From positions 1 through 64,000 of the forward strand of contig CAJMLY010000007.1 in NCBI GenBank assembly GCA_905214425.1: a DNA stretch of 64,000 nucleotides, given 5' to 3'. Of the stretch, positions 32,645-41,489 are shown piece after piece. This DNA is from an uncultured bacterium (GTDB taxonomy: Bacteria > Actinomycetota > Coriobacteriia > Coriobacteriales > Coriobacteriaceae). The position numbers and the translations under genes were made by a program. Within the stretch, counting starts at the first letter, position 1; the number at the start of each line of letters is the position of its first letter. The notes below the pieces were generated by a model. That model saw only the letters and a program-made list of their open reading frames with translations. It searched no databases and had not been told where the DNA came from.

Positions 32645-33631
32645 ATGCCGATTAATGATCCCGAGAAGTCGGAGAATATGCGCAAGTCCATCCGCGTGTA
32701 TTCCGGTTCCTCCAACCGTCCCCTCGCTCAGAAGATTGCTGAGTACCTTGGGGTCGAGCTTTCGGGCCTTACGCTAAAGCAGTTCGCCAATGGTGAGATT
32801 TACGCCCGCTACGACGAGACCGTCCGCGGCGCCGACGTCTTCCTGATTCAGTCCGTGGCCGGCGGCAACGTCAACGACATGCTCATGGAGCTGCTCATCG
32901 CCACCGACGCTGCCAAGCGCGCATCCGCCCGCTCCATCACCGCCGTTATCACCCACTACGGCTATGCCCGCCAGGACCGCAAGGCCGGCCCGCGCGAGCC
33001 CATCACCGCCCGCCTCGTCGCCAACCTGCTCGAGCGTGCCGGCGTCAACCGCATCATCACCCTCGACCTGCACCAGGGCCAGATCCAGGGCTTCTTCGAT
33101 ATCCCGGTTAACCACCTGTCCGCACTGCCGCTATTTGGCCAGTACTACAACGACATGCACTTCGACACCGACAACCTGGTTGTCGTCTCCCCCGACGTGG
33201 GTCGCGCCAAGGCCGCCAAGAAGCTGTCCGACATGCTCGGCTGCGACCTGGCCATCGCCCACAAGGGCCGTCCGCGCCACAACGCCGCCGAGGTCATGGG
33301 CATCATCGGTGACATCAAGGGCAAGACCTGCATCATCAACGACGACATGATCGACACTGCTGGCACCCTGTGCGCCAACGTCAAGGAGCTCAAGGCTATG
33401 GGCGCCGGCGACATCTACGTCTGCGCCACCCACGGCATCTTCTCCGGTCCGGCCATCGAGCGCCTGAACGATGCCCCCATCGTCGAGTGCGTCGTCACCG
33501 ACGCCATCCCCGTCGAGGTCGGCGGCAAGATCAAGACTATCTCGGTCGCCGAGGAGTTCGCTCAGGCCATCTCCGCCGTTTACCACGAGGAGCCCGTCTC
33601 CACGCTCGTCGGCGGCGACTTCGCGCTGTAG
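32645..33631 (+). CDS. prs: Ribose-phosphate pyrophosphokinase
   Basis: A 328-residue enzyme producing PRPP from ribose 5-phosphate and ATP for purine, pyrimidine, histidine and NAD synthesis. Motifs: FANGEIYARY, the flexible-loop HYGYARQDRK, TLDLHQGQIQGFF, and the PRPP-binding region IINDDMIDTAGTLC. Ribosome site AAGGAGAAGG lies directly upstream. An N-terminal extension of about 12 residues precedes the family core. A TACAAT box (32593-32598) may be its -10. Supplies substrate to PurF at 47032. Confidence 0.96.
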   Translation: MPINDPEKSENMRKSIRVYSGSSNRPLAQKIAEYLGVELSGLTLKQFANGEIYARYDETVRGADVFLIQSVAGGNVNDMLMELLIATDAAKRASARSITAVITHYGYARQDRKAGPREPITARLVANLLERAGVNRIITLDLHQGQIQGFFDIPVNHLSALPLFGQYYNDMHFDTDNLVVVSPDVGRAKAAKKLSDMLGCDLAIAHKGRPRHNAAEVMGIIGDIKGKTCIINDDMIDTAGTLCANVKELKAMGAGDIYVCATHGIFSGPAIERLNDAPIVECVVTDAIPVEVGGKIKTISVAEEFAQAISAVYHEEPVSTLVGGDFAL

Positions 33632-33660
33632 TCGCATCGTCCTTGCAACCCGGCGCATCG

Positions 33661-33736
33661 CCGCCGGAACAGAAGAAACCCCCGCGCTCCCCCTTGCTTC
33701 GCAAAGGTCGCGCGGGGGTTTCTTCTGTTCCGGCGG
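33661..33736 (+). terminator. Very long perfect hairpin after prs
   Basis: The arms 33661-33686 and 33711-33736 are 26-base perfect inverted repeats, including AGAAGAAACCCCCGCG and its complement, around a 24-base loop. It is placed as a terminator but has no U-run outside the stem. Confidence 0.7.
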
Positions 33737-33855
33737 CTCGCTCTGCCGCGGCCGCGCTTTTGTCTGGTGGGATTTCGCTGAAACGAAGTCTCGCCTTCGG
33801 CGGGCGTGGTAGCCTTTGTCGTTGAACGAACTACTTATGTAACGAAAGGAAGCCT

Positions 33856-34485
33856 ATGGCAGCTGCACAGCCGCTTAAGATTCGCATGGTTGCCGGACTC
33901 GGCAACCCGGGTGAGGAATATGCCGAGACCCGCCACAACGCCGGCTTTAAGGCGATCGATGAGCTGGCCCGTCAGGCCGGCGTCACGTACTGGAAAAACC
34001 AGGCCGGCGCCGAGGTCGCGCTCATCAATATCAACGATGCCGAGGAAGAGGGCGGCAAGCGCCAGATTGTGCTGGTCAAGCCGCAGTCATACATGAACAC
34101 CTCGGGCGGCCCCATCTCCAAGCTCTGTCGCGAGTACAAGATCAAGGCCGAGGAGCTGCTCGTAATCCACGACGAGCTCGATATTCCCGCCGGCGATGTG
34201 CGTGTTAAGGTGGGCGGCGGCCACGCCGGCCACAACGGCCTGCGCTCCATCATCGACAAGATGGGCAGCCGCGACTTCAGCCGCATCCGCACCGGTATCG
34301 GCAACCCTCCCGGCAAGATGGCTGTCGCCGACTACGTGCTCAAGCAGCTGCGCGCCCGCGAGGCCGAGGACTTCCAGGACACCTGCGCCCGCGCCGCAGA
34401 CGCCGCCGGCCTGGCAATCGTGCACGGCGTGATCTATGCCCGCGACCACGTCAACGGCTCCGCCTCCGCCAACGGCAAGCACTAA
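33856..34485 (+). CDS. pth: Peptidyl-tRNA hydrolase
   Basis: A 209-residue enzyme releasing peptides from peptidyl-tRNAs after ribosome stalling. Family motifs: VAGLGNPGEEYAETRHNAGF (with catalytic His and Asn), KPQSYMNTSG, VIHDELDIP (catalytic Asp) and GGGHAGHNGLRSI. Slightly longer than E. coli Pth because of a C-terminal Ala/Ser-rich tail. Ribosome site GAAAGGA is eight bases upstream. Follows prs as in many actinobacteria. Confidence 0.95.
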   Translation: MAAAQPLKIRMVAGLGNPGEEYAETRHNAGFKAIDELARQAGVTYWKNQAGAEVALININDAEEEGGKRQIVLVKPQSYMNTSGGPISKLCREYKIKAEELLVIHDELDIPAGDVRVKVGGGHAGHNGLRSIIDKMGSRDFSRIRTGIGNPPGKMAVADYVLKQLRAREAEDFQDTCARAADAAGLAIVHGVIYARDHVNGSASANGKH

Positions 34486-34489
34486 AACC

Positions 34490-34683
34490 TACCATTTAGG
34501 GACAGGTTTATTTCGGCAGGTTTTATCTGCGTAAACGCCGCAGTCGGCACATCGCAATAAACACGCTGCCACCATACATGCATAACGCCCCAAAGGGGGC
34601 CGGCCTCACCGATGCGCGAGGCCGGCCCCCTTTGCCGTTTTGCCTGATAAAACCTGCCAAAATAAACCTTTCCCCCTTTGGTA
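34490..34683. repeat. Nested palindrome with GGGACAG head after pth
   Basis: The outer arms (34490-34539 and 34634-34683) are about 50 bases each and imperfectly inverted; they share GGTTTAT and GGCAGGTTTTAT. Within the loop, GGGGGCCGGCCTC and GAGGCCGGCCCCC (34594-34632) form the actual terminator of pth. The head AGGGACAG at 34498 matches the family seen at 27460, 37531, 41494, 43569 and 47012. This fills most of the gene-free stretch 34486-34859. Confidence 0.75.
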
Positions 34684-34748
34684 GGCCGAAGTGGATAAAC
34701 CCTTTTCCCGACCGCCGAAGACACACGTAAGCGACATGTCCATGAGGG

Positions 34749-34754
34749 TATAAT
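34749..34754 (+). promoter_or_regulatory. -10 box of the nfnAB operon
   Basis: A perfect TATAAT lies 105 bases upstream of nfnA. The -35 region (34726-34731, cgtaag) is poor. Confidence 0.45.
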
Positions 34755-34859
34755 TTGCACCGTATGTCTGCACAACGCCTGTGCGCGTACGGTTTTATTC
34801 GGGCTACCGTCCATTTCCGTGGAGGCACGGTTCGGCGGCCCTAACAAGAGAGGGGTTCT

Positions 34860-35699
34860 ATGTATAAGATCCTGGAGAAGACGCAGTTCTCGGAGAAGGT
34901 GTTCAAGTTCCGCATCGAGGCGCCCGCAATCGCCAAGCATGCGCACGCTGGACAGTTCCTCATGGTCCGCGCCAACGAGACGGGCGAGCGCGTCCCGTTT
35001 ACCCTGGCCGGCTGGAACGGTGACGAGGGCTGGGTCGAGTTCATCTTCATGGTGATCGGCAAGACCACCGAGATGCTTTCCACCTACGAGGCCGGCGAGT
35101 CGCTGCGCGACGTCGTGGGCCCGTTGGGCGTTCCCACCGAGATGGCCGAGGGCCCCTGCGCCGTCATTGGCGGCGGCGTCGGCCTGGCAATTGCCTTCCC
35201 GGTCGCCAAGCACCTGGTCGAGACCGGTCACGAAGTTCACGCCATCATGGGCGCCCGCACCAAGGACCTCCTGCTCATGGAGGACCAGTTCCGCGAGCTC
35301 CTCGACGAGGACCACATCCACATCACCACTGACGACGGCTCCTACGGCGAGCAGGGCGTTGTCACCGCTCCGTTGGAGCGCCTGCTGCAGGACAAGGCCG
35401 TGAGCCAGGTCTTCTGCGTCGGCCCCGTTCCGATGATGAAGTTCTCGACCCTCACCGCCCAGAAATACGACACCCCCATCACCGCGTCCCTCAACCCCAT
35501 CATGGTTGACGGCACCGGTATGTGCGGCTGCTGCCGCGTCGAGGTGGGCGGCGTGACCAAGTTCGCTTGCGTCGACGGCCCCGACTTCGATGCCACCCTG
35601 GTCGACTGGGATGACCTTCGTGCCCGCCAGGCCGCTTACCGTTCCGAAGAGGGCGAGTCCCTCAAGGCCTATGAGGAAAAGAGCTGCGCATGCCACTAG
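34860..35699 (+). CDS. nfnA: NADH-dependent ferredoxin:NADP+ oxidoreductase, subunit A
   Basis: A 279-residue FAD/[2Fe-2S] subunit of the electron-bifurcating NfnAB transhydrogenase (also called SudB). It shows the flavin-binding RVPFTLAGW segment, the NAD-binding VIGGGVGLAIAFPVAKHL, a GPVPMM motif, and a cysteine cluster CGCCRVEVGG with a fourth Cys at FACVDGPDFD. Its stop lies inside the start of nfnB (ten-base overlap), so both subunits are coupled. Known role: balancing NADH, NADPH and ferredoxin pools. The Ech hydrogenase in this window can use the same ferredoxin. Confidence 0.92.
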   Translation: MYKILEKTQFSEKVFKFRIEAPAIAKHAHAGQFLMVRANETGERVPFTLAGWNGDEGWVEFIFMVIGKTTEMLSTYEAGESLRDVVGPLGVPTEMAEGPCAVIGGGVGLAIAFPVAKHLVETGHEVHAIMGARTKDLLLMEDQFRELLDEDHIHITTDDGSYGEQGVVTAPLERLLQDKAVSQVFCVGPVPMMKFSTLTAQKYDTPITASLNPIMVDGTGMCGCCRVEVGGVTKFACVDGPDFDATLVDWDDLRARQAAYRSEEGESLKAYEEKSCACH

Positions 35700-37099
35700 T
35701 TAACGGTCGTTTCGTTGCCGATATGAAGTCGCCCCGCACCCCCGATAACGAGGAGCCGGCTGCCGAGCGCGCCTGCGACTTCCGCCCCGTCGACAAGGGC
35801 TTCACCGAGGAGATGGCGCTGGCCGAGGCCGAGCGCTGCCTCAACTGCAAGAAGCCGTTCTGTGTTGAGGGCTGCCCCGTCAACATCAACATCCCCCGCT
35901 TTATCGAGCAGATCCGCGCGAAGGACTTCGGCGGCGCTCTCGATACCATCCGCGAGGACTCCATGCTTCCCGCCATCTGCGGCCGTGTCTGCCCGCAGGA
36001 GAACCAGTGCGAGGGCAAGTGCATCCGTGGTAAAAAGTCCGAGCCCGTGGCCATCGGCCAGCTCGAGCGCTTCCTGGGTGATCGCCCCGAGCTCGCCTCC
36101 ACGCCCAAGATGGCCCCCAAGAACGGCAAGAAGGTCGCCGTCGTCGGCTCCGGCCCGTCCGGCATCACCTGCGCCGGCGAGCTCGCCCGTAACGGTTTTG
36201 ACGTTACCGTCTTTGAGGCCTTCTTCACCGGCGGCGGCGTGCTGGTCTACGGCATCCCCGAGTTCCGTCTGCCCAAGGCAGTCGTCAAGCGCGAGATTGA
36301 CGGCCTGGAGGACATGGGCGTCAAGTTTGAGTACAACTCCGTCGTGGGCAACATGGCCACGGCCGAGGAGCTGTTCGAGCAGGGCTTCGACGCCATCTAC
36401 GTGGCGACCGGCGCTGGCCTGCCCAAGTTCCTCAACGTCCCCGGCGAGAACCTGCCCAACGTCTTCTTCGCCAACGAGTACCTCACCCGCGTGAACCTGA
36501 TGAAGGCCAACAAGTTCCCCGAGTACGACACCCCCACCAAGCACGGCAAGAACGTCGTCGTCTTTGGTGGCGGCAACGTGGCTATGGACGCCGTCCGTAC
36601 CGCCAAGCGCCTGGGCGCCGAGCACGCCATCATCGCCTACCGTCGTACCGAGGACGAGATGCCCTGCCGTCGCGCCGAGCTGCACCATGCTAAGGCCGAG
36701 GGCGTCGAGGTTCTGCCGCTCGTCTCCCCGCTCGAGTTTGTCGCTGGCGAGGACGGCTCCGTGTGCGCCGTCAAGGTCCAGAAGATGGAGCTCGGCGAGC
36801 CCGACGAGTCCGGCCGCCGTCGCCCGGTGCCCATCGAGGGCGCCATCGAGGAGATTCCCTGCGACGTCGCGATCTCGGCTATCGGCACCAACGCCAACCC
36901 CTTCGCAAAGAAGATCGGCGGCAAGATGGAGCTCAACAAGTGGGGCTACATCGTTGCCGACGAGGAGACCGGCCAGACCACCGATCCCCGCATCTGGGCC
37001 GGCGGCGACATCGTCACCGGTGCCGCTACGGTCATTCTGGCGATGGGCGCCGGCAAGAAGGCCGCCGCTTCCATCACCAAGAGCCTGCTGGGCGAGTAA
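35690..37099 (+). CDS. nfnB: NfnAB subunit B (GltD-like flavoprotein)
   Basis: A 469-residue subunit homologous to the small chain of glutamate synthase. The N-terminus has two [4Fe-4S] motifs, CLNCKKPFCVEGCP and CGRVCPQENQCEGKC. Then come an FAD fold VVGSGPSGITCAGEL and an NADPH fold VFGGGNVAMDAVRTAKRLGA. A standalone annotation as glutamate synthase small chain is a frequent mislabel: no large chain is nearby and the partner upstream is NfnA, so NfnB is the better call. Ends at a strong terminator. Confidence 0.92.
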   Translation: MPLVNGRFVADMKSPRTPDNEEPAAERACDFRPVDKGFTEEMALAEAERCLNCKKPFCVEGCPVNINIPRFIEQIRAKDFGGALDTIREDSMLPAICGRVCPQENQCEGKCIRGKKSEPVAIGQLERFLGDRPELASTPKMAPKNGKKVAVVGSGPSGITCAGELARNGFDVTVFEAFFTGGGVLVYGIPEFRLPKAVVKREIDGLEDMGVKFEYNSVVGNMATAEELFEQGFDAIYVATGAGLPKFLNVPGENLPNVFFANEYLTRVNLMKANKFPEYDTPTKHGKNVVVFGGGNVAMDAVRTAKRLGAEHAIIAYRRTEDEMPCRRAELHHAKAEGVEVLPLVSPLEFVAGEDGSVCAVKVQKMELGEPDESGRRRPVPIEGAIEEIPCDVAISAIGTNANPFAKKIGGKMELNKWGYIVADEETGQTTDPRIWAGGDIVTGAATVILAMGAGKKAAASITKSLLGE

Positions 37100-37127
37100 T
37101 CACCTGCAGTGCTAGCCATCAAACGGC

Positions 37128-37166
37128 AAAGTCCCCGTCGAGCACACGCCCGGCGGGGACTTTTTT
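37128..37166 (+). terminator. Terminator of nfnAB
   Basis: AAAGTCCCCG and CGGGGACTTTTTTA form a stem with a U-run. Confidence 0.88.
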
Positions 37167-37176
37167 ATGCCGGCCG

Positions 37177-37220
37177 CCCAAACCACCACGATGGGGCAGG
37201 CACCTTTGTGGTGGTTTGGG
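37177..37220. repeat. GGGGCAGG-type hairpin left of array B
   Basis: CCCAAACCACCAC (37177-37189) is a perfect inverted copy of GTGGTGGTTTGGG (37208-37220). Its loop carries GGGGCAGGCACCTTTG. A related, oppositely oriented hairpin lies on the other side of array B at 37512-37552. Confidence 0.75.
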
Positions 37221-37238
37221 ACTTGCCCGGTCGTTTTG

Positions 37239-37454
37239 TCTCAATCTGTAACAGCTGGAGTCCGTTGAGCCCTGCAGTTGTTACAGATTGAGATATTGTG
37301 CCGGCCGGCCACGCTGCATCTCAATCTGTAACAGTTAGAGACCAAATATGCCGCCTGGTGTTACAGATCAAGACGTTGGGCTGACGGCCGAACGGTTCAT
37401 CTCAATCTGTAACAGTTAGAGCCATTTTCGCTGGCTTGGTGTTACAGATCGAGA
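37239..37454. repeat. Array B of six alternately inverted 15-mers at 40-bp phase
   Basis: Direct copies of TCTCAATCTGTAACA begin at 37239, 37319 and 37400; inverted copies begin at 37279, 37359 and 37440. The spacers are 25, 25, 25, 26 and 25 bases, the same series as array A at 20313, yet none matches the array A spacers. Total length (216 bases) is the same. With the hairpins on both sides it fills the gene-free stretch 37100-37558. Confidence 0.87.
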
Positions 37455-37511
37455 CTATGCAAAAGCCGAGGATAGGCACTGCCGCCAAGGCCTTCCCCTC
37501 AGCCTAAAACA

Positions 37512-37552
37512 AAAACCACCACAAAGGTGCCTGTCCCCTTTGTGGTGGTTTT
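37512..37552 (-). terminator. GGGGACAG-type hairpin serving as terminator of the kinase-like gene
   Basis: AAAACCACCACAAAGG (37512-37527) pairs perfectly with CCTTTGTGGTGGTTTT (37537-37552). On the minus strand it is followed by TGTTTT, directly after the stop of the gene at 37559. The loop holds CTGTCCCC, the family head. Confidence 0.8.
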
Positions 37553-37558
37553 GGTCGG

Positions 37559-38182
37559 CTAGCCTTCGAGCTGCGCCACTTTATAGCGGTAGGCTGCGGC
37601 GATGACGTCTTTACAGCCCTCGCGGCCCAACTTGGCGCGGTTGACGACGATGTCCTTGCCGCTCGTCATCTTCCACTTTCCGGCGCTGTAGCGCTTGTAG
37701 AACGCCTCGCGCGCCTTCTGCTGCTGCTTGACCAGCTTGGCGCCCTTCTTTTTGTTAAGGCCGCGCTTCTTGCGCACGATCTCGACGCGGTCCTCAAAGG
37801 GTGCGGTCACCAACACGGCAATGTGGTTGGGGTTGTTGTGAAGCAGATAATCGGACAGGCGGCCTTCGATAATGCAACTCTCGGTCTCGCCCAGGTCCAA
37901 AATCACCTGGCTCATCTTTTGGAACAACTTGTCCGAGTACGAGCGCGCGTCGTAGCGGTCGGGCAGAAACGCCATGTTCTCCACAGCCAGACGCTCGTCG
38001 TAGGCGGCCATCTTATCGAGCGACTCGCCCGCACGCAGCGACGCGCGCACCAGCAGCGCGTTGTCGTACAGAGGAATCCCCAACTCGTTGGCGAGGATGC
38101 GTCCGATCTCGTGGCCCTCGGCACCAAAGTCGCGCGCGATGGTAATGACCACAGGACTCTTCTTGTTCTCCAGATCGCTCAT
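37559..38182 (-). CDS. Cytidylate kinase-like family protein
   Basis: A 207-residue protein of the cytidylate kinase-like (AAK) family found mainly in Firmicutes and Actinobacteria. The N-terminal nucleotide-binding segment reads TIARDFGAEGHEIGRILANELG, a variant P-loop in which the usual Gly-Ser-Gly-Gly becomes Gly-Ala-Glu-Gly. A conserved IIEGRLSDYLL segment and a basic lid region (RKKRGLNKKKGAK) follow. True CMP kinase is usually part of other loci, so the substrate here is unknown. The lysine-rich stretch could bind nucleic acid. Monocistronic. Confidence 0.75.
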   Translation of the reverse strand: MSDLENKKSPVVITIARDFGAEGHEIGRILANELGIPLYDNALLVRASLRAGESLDKMAAYDERLAVENMAFLPDRYDARSYSDKLFQKMSQVILDLGETESCIIEGRLSDYLLHNNPNHIAVLVTAPFEDRVEIVRKKRGLNKKKGAKLVKQQQKAREAFYKRYSAGKWKMTSGKDIVVNRAKLGREGCKDVIAAAYRYKVAQLEG

Positions 38183-38352
38183 CGCGATTCCTTTCTAACA
38201 AATGAGAAAAGGCAATTCCTGATTCCCATTTTGTCACTTACGACCGTCCTGGTTTCCCAAGTGCGGCAGATTGCCCCGAAAGAGGAGCGCCGCGTACTAA
38301 ATGTACGCAAGCGACGATTGAGGGGCAAGGTGCCGTGCTTGGGGAAGCAGGA

Positions 38353-38991
38353 CTATGCGGCCACGATGCGGCGTTGATATGCCCTCACCAACAACGAGAT
38401 ACCAAAGTTGAGCATAAAGTACATCGCAAACACCAGGCCGTAGAGCATAAGTACCTGCGACAGATCAATCGCGTGGGCCATCACGACGTTTGCCGTGTAC
38501 ATGAGCTCGGCCACGTTAATGCCCGAAAGATACGAGCTGTCCTTAATGACGGTCGTGCATTGGCTAAACAGCGCCGGAATGATCGTCTTAAACGTCTGCG
38601 GCAGAATGATGTAGCGCATGGTGGCAAAAAAGCCGAAGCCTTGGCTCTGCGCTGCCTCAAACTGGCCGCGCGGAATCGAGTTGAGGCCGCCGCGCACAAT
38701 CTCGGCCATAACAGCGCTGGTAAACAGCGTAAAGGCGATGGTCGAAATCACAATGTCCAAGCCCTGCACCGTAAAGTAGATAAACAGGATCCACAGCAGG
38801 TTCGGCGTGCAACGGAACAGCTCGATATAGGCACTCACCAAAATACGGAACGGGCGGGGCGCATAGCTTTTAACAAGCGCCAGCACCGTGCCAAAGATGA
38901 GCGAGAAAAAGATCGACAGCGCCGAGATCTCGATCGTCTTAACAAAGCCGCCCCAAATGTAGAGCAGGTTGGTCGCGTTGAAGATTTCCAT
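38353..38991 (-). CDS. Polar amino-acid ABC transporter permease
   Basis: A 212-residue inner-membrane permease of the HisM/GlnP family with the family motif EIVRGGLNSIPRGQFEAAQSQGFG (cited in part: RGGLNSIPRGQFEAA) that docks the ATPase. Three to five membrane segments. It follows the other permease by three bases, and the two form a heterodimer with the ATPase at 40650 and binding protein at 39766. Last gene of the operon. Confidence 0.92.
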   Translation of the reverse strand: MEIFNATNLLYIWGGFVKTIEISALSIFFSLIFGTVLALVKSYAPRPFRILVSAYIELFRCTPNLLWILFIYFTVQGLDIVISTIAFTLFTSAVMAEIVRGGLNSIPRGQFEAAQSQGFGFFATMRYIILPQTFKTIIPALFSQCTTVIKDSSYLSGINVAELMYTANVVMAHAIDLSQVLMLYGLVFAMYFMLNFGISLLVRAYQRRIVAA

Positions 38992-38994
38992 GCG

Positions 38995-39741
38995 CTAGGC
39001 CTCCTCTACGTTGTCGAGCCCCAGCTCGGCGAGGCTCACGCCGCGCGGACGCTCCTTGGAGCGGCGCTCGAGCCACTGCACCAGCATGGCGAGCGGAAAG
39101 CAGATGATGAAGTACATAAGGCAGCAGACGATGTATCCCTGCAGGTAACCGTACAGACTCACAAAGTTGTCGGAACGGTACATAAGGTCGCCGCCGGCCA
39201 CAAGCGCCAGCACCGACGTGTTCTTGACTAGGTTGAGTGCCTGGTTGCACAGCGGCGGCAGAATGATCTTGAATGTCTGGGGCAGCACGATGTACCAGTA
39301 CGCCTGCGCACGGGTGAAGCCCTGGCTCTGCGCCGCCTCCATCTGACCGCGCGGAACCGCCTCGATACCGGTGCGGATGACCTCCGAGATGTAGGCCGCG
39401 TGATACAGGCCCACGCCCAAGAAGCCCAGCACGAACGGCGCGATGCGCACCGGCTGGTCGGCACCGGTTATGGCCTGCAAAAACTGCGGACCAGCCATGT
39501 ACATAAAGAGCACCTGCACGGGCAACGGGGTGTTCTGGTAAAACTCCACGTATACGCGGCTTATGGCGCGCAGCACGCGCGAGCGGGTGGTAGAGAACAC
39601 GCCCAGCAGCGTGCCCAGCACCAGCGACAGCAGCAGACCGGCAACGACCACCTGCAGCGTCACGCCAAAGCCCTCCCAGAAGGGCCCCATGTTTTGAAAT
39701 GTCGTCGACCAGCGGTCGGCGTCAAACAATCCTTCGAGCAT
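38995..39741 (-). CDS. Polar amino-acid ABC transporter permease
   Basis: A 248-residue permease of the same family, with the EAA-loop segment VPRGQMEAAQSQGFTRAQA and about five membrane helices. The C-terminal tail of about 20 residues is charged and ends with VEEA. It lies between the binding protein and the second permease in one operon. The two permeases share the loop but differ elsewhere, consistent with a heterodimeric channel. Confidence 0.92.
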   Translation of the reverse strand: MLEGLFDADRWSTTFQNMGPFWEGFGVTLQVVVAGLLLSLVLGTLLGVFSTTRSRVLRAISRVYVEFYQNTPLPVQVLFMYMAGPQFLQAITGADQPVRIAPFVLGFLGVGLYHAAYISEVIRTGIEAVPRGQMEAAQSQGFTRAQAYWYIVLPQTFKIILPPLCNQALNLVKNTSVLALVAGGDLMYRSDNFVSLYGYLQGYIVCCLMYFIICFPLAMLVQWLERRSKERPRGVSLAELGLDNVEEA

Positions 39742-39765
39742 TTGATTCCTTCCTACGCCGAGCGC

Positions 39766-40644
39766 CTACACAAGACCCCAGGTCTTGACCTCTTGGTCGA
39801 GCCAGCCGTCGGCCAGGCGATCGCAGACAACCTGATCGACCACGGCCGAAAGGTCGCAGCCCTTCTTAGTCGCCACGCCGTAGCCCTGCTCGCCAAACTT
39901 GACCTCGGGCTGCAGCAGCTCGACGGTCTCGTTCATGTAGCCTGCCAGCGTAGAGCGGTCCATGGCAAAGACGTCGATATTGCCGGCGTCGAGCGAACTC
40001 TTGATGATGGGGTAGCCGCTAAAGGCCCTAAACTCGGGCTTGCAGCTAAAACCGTTGTCCTTGATCATCTGCTCGATCAGGCCCTGCGTGGTGGCACCTT
40101 GGCTCACGCCAATGACCTTGCCGTCCAGGTCCTCAATCGAGGTAAAGCCCGAACGCTTCTTGACCATGAGCCCCACGTAGTCGGTGCGATACGGCGTCGA
40201 GAAATCCCAGCTCTTCTTGCGCTCGTCGGTGATGGTGTAGGTCGCCGCGACCACATCGAGTTGGCCGTTGTCGATCAGCGGGCCGCGCGTCTTGGGCGTT
40301 ACGTCGGTAAACTCGACCAGCTCCTGGGCGCGAGCATCCTTGTAGCTCACGCCAAAGACGGCGGCCGCGATCTGGTAGCACAAATCGACTTCCATGCCCT
40401 CAAAGCGACCCTTGGCGGTGTCGTAATAGCCGTAGCCGGGAACGTCCTTCTTAACGCCGGCATTCAGATGGCCACGCGACTTGATGGCCGCAAGCTTAGA
40501 CCCCTTGTCGGAGCCCTCGCCGCTGGTGGAGTTGCCGCAACCGGCAAGCACGGTCCCCGTCAGCGCGAGCATGCCGGCGCCAGCCAGCTGCAAAAAGTGA
40601 CGGCGCGACACGGCCGCCCTCGTCATATCCGTCATGTCCATCAC
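39766..40644 (-). CDS. Amino-acid ABC transporter substrate-binding lipoprotein
   Basis: A 292-residue extracellular solute-binding protein of family 3. The N-terminus combines an SRRHFLQLAGAG twin-arginine-like stretch with a lipobox LAGC (Cys36), so it is probably exported and lipid-anchored. The mature part shows GYGYYDTAKGRFEGMEVDLC, a typical glutamate/aspartate/glutamine-type binding fold, and the DVVAATYTITDERKK segment. The first codon is GTG at 40644 with an ATG next to it; either could be used. Substrate among acidic or neutral polar amino acids, or cystine, remains open. Confidence 0.9.
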   Translation of the reverse strand: MMDMTDMTRAAVSRRHFLQLAGAGMLALTGTVLAGCGNSTSGEGSDKGSKLAAIKSRGHLNAGVKKDVPGYGYYDTAKGRFEGMEVDLCYQIAAAVFGVSYKDARAQELVEFTDVTPKTRGPLIDNGQLDVVAATYTITDERKKSWDFSTPYRTDYVGLMVKKRSGFTSIEDLDGKVIGVSQGATTQGLIEQMIKDNGFSCKPEFRAFSGYPIIKSSLDAGNIDVFAMDRSTLAGYMNETVELLQPEVKFGEQGYGVATKKGCDLSAVVDQVVCDRLADGWLDQEVKTWGLV

Positions 40645-40649
40645 CGCGC

Positions 40650-41381
40650 CTAGTGCAGAATCTTGGACAGGAACTCGCGGCAGCGCGGGTTCTCGGGGTT
40701 ATCGAAGAAGTGCTCGGGCGTACCCTCCTCCAGGATGCGGCCGTCCTCCATAAAGATGACGCGGTCGGCCACCTGGCGCGCAAAGCCCATCTCGTGCGTC
40801 ACGCAGATCATGGTGATGTCCTCCTGCGCGAGCTCAATCATAACGTCCAGGACTTCCTGGACCATCTCGGGGTCGAGCGCCGAAGTCGGCTCGTCAAACA
40901 GGATGATGGGCTGCTTGGTGCACAGGGCACGGGCGATGGCGATGCGCTGCTGCTGACCACCCGAGAGATTCTGCGGATACTCGCCGGCCTTATGCGCCAT
41001 GCCGACGCGCTTGAGTGCGGCGATGGCGATCTCGGTCGCCTCCTCCTTGCTCTTCTTTTGCAGCTTGATGGGCGCGAGCGTCAGGTTGCCGAGCACCGTC
41101 ATGTTGGGATACAGGTTGAACTGCTGAAACACCATGGAACTATACTTGCGAGCCATCTCCAGGTGGTTCTTTTTGGTGAGCGGCGTACCGTCGATAATGA
41201 CCTCGCCCGACGTGGGCTCCTCCAGATAATCGACGCAACGGATGAGCGTCGACTTACCCGAACCGGAAGGCCCGATCATTACGAGCTTCTCGCCGCGCTT
41301 GACGGTGAGGTTGATATCTTTGAGCACATGCAGGTCGCCAAAGTACTTGTTGAGATGTTTGATCTCGATCATGTCTGCCAT
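40650..41381 (-). CDS. Polar amino-acid ABC transporter ATPase
   Basis: A 243-residue ATPase of the GlnQ/HisP family and first gene of the operon. Walker A GPSGSGKSTL, signature LSGGQQQRIAIARAL and Walker B ILFDEPTSALDPEM are complete. A TACAAT box on the minus strand (41417-41422) about 35 bases upstream may be the operon's -10. The operon order is ATPase, binding protein, permease, permease. Confidence 0.95.
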   Translation of the reverse strand: MADMIEIKHLNKYFGDLHVLKDINLTVKRGEKLVMIGPSGSGKSTLIRCVDYLEEPTSGEVIIDGTPLTKKNHLEMARKYSSMVFQQFNLYPNMTVLGNLTLAPIKLQKKSKEEATEIAIAALKRVGMAHKAGEYPQNLSGGQQQRIAIARALCTKQPIILFDEPTSALDPEMVQEVLDVMIELAQEDITMICVTHEMGFARQVADRVIFMEDGRILEEGTPEHFFDNPENPRCREFLSKILH

Positions 41382-41489
41382 GAATGTCCCTTCCCTGCGT
41401 TTACACGAGTTGAACTATTGTACGGAAAGAACCACGTTTCCGCAGCCCACACTACATTCCCGTAAAGAACCCGCAATCTTCCACCCACT

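Noticed and set aside
35690..37099. Glutamate synthase small chain (gltD)
   Set aside because: No large chain is present and the upstream coupled gene is NfnA, so NfnB fits better.
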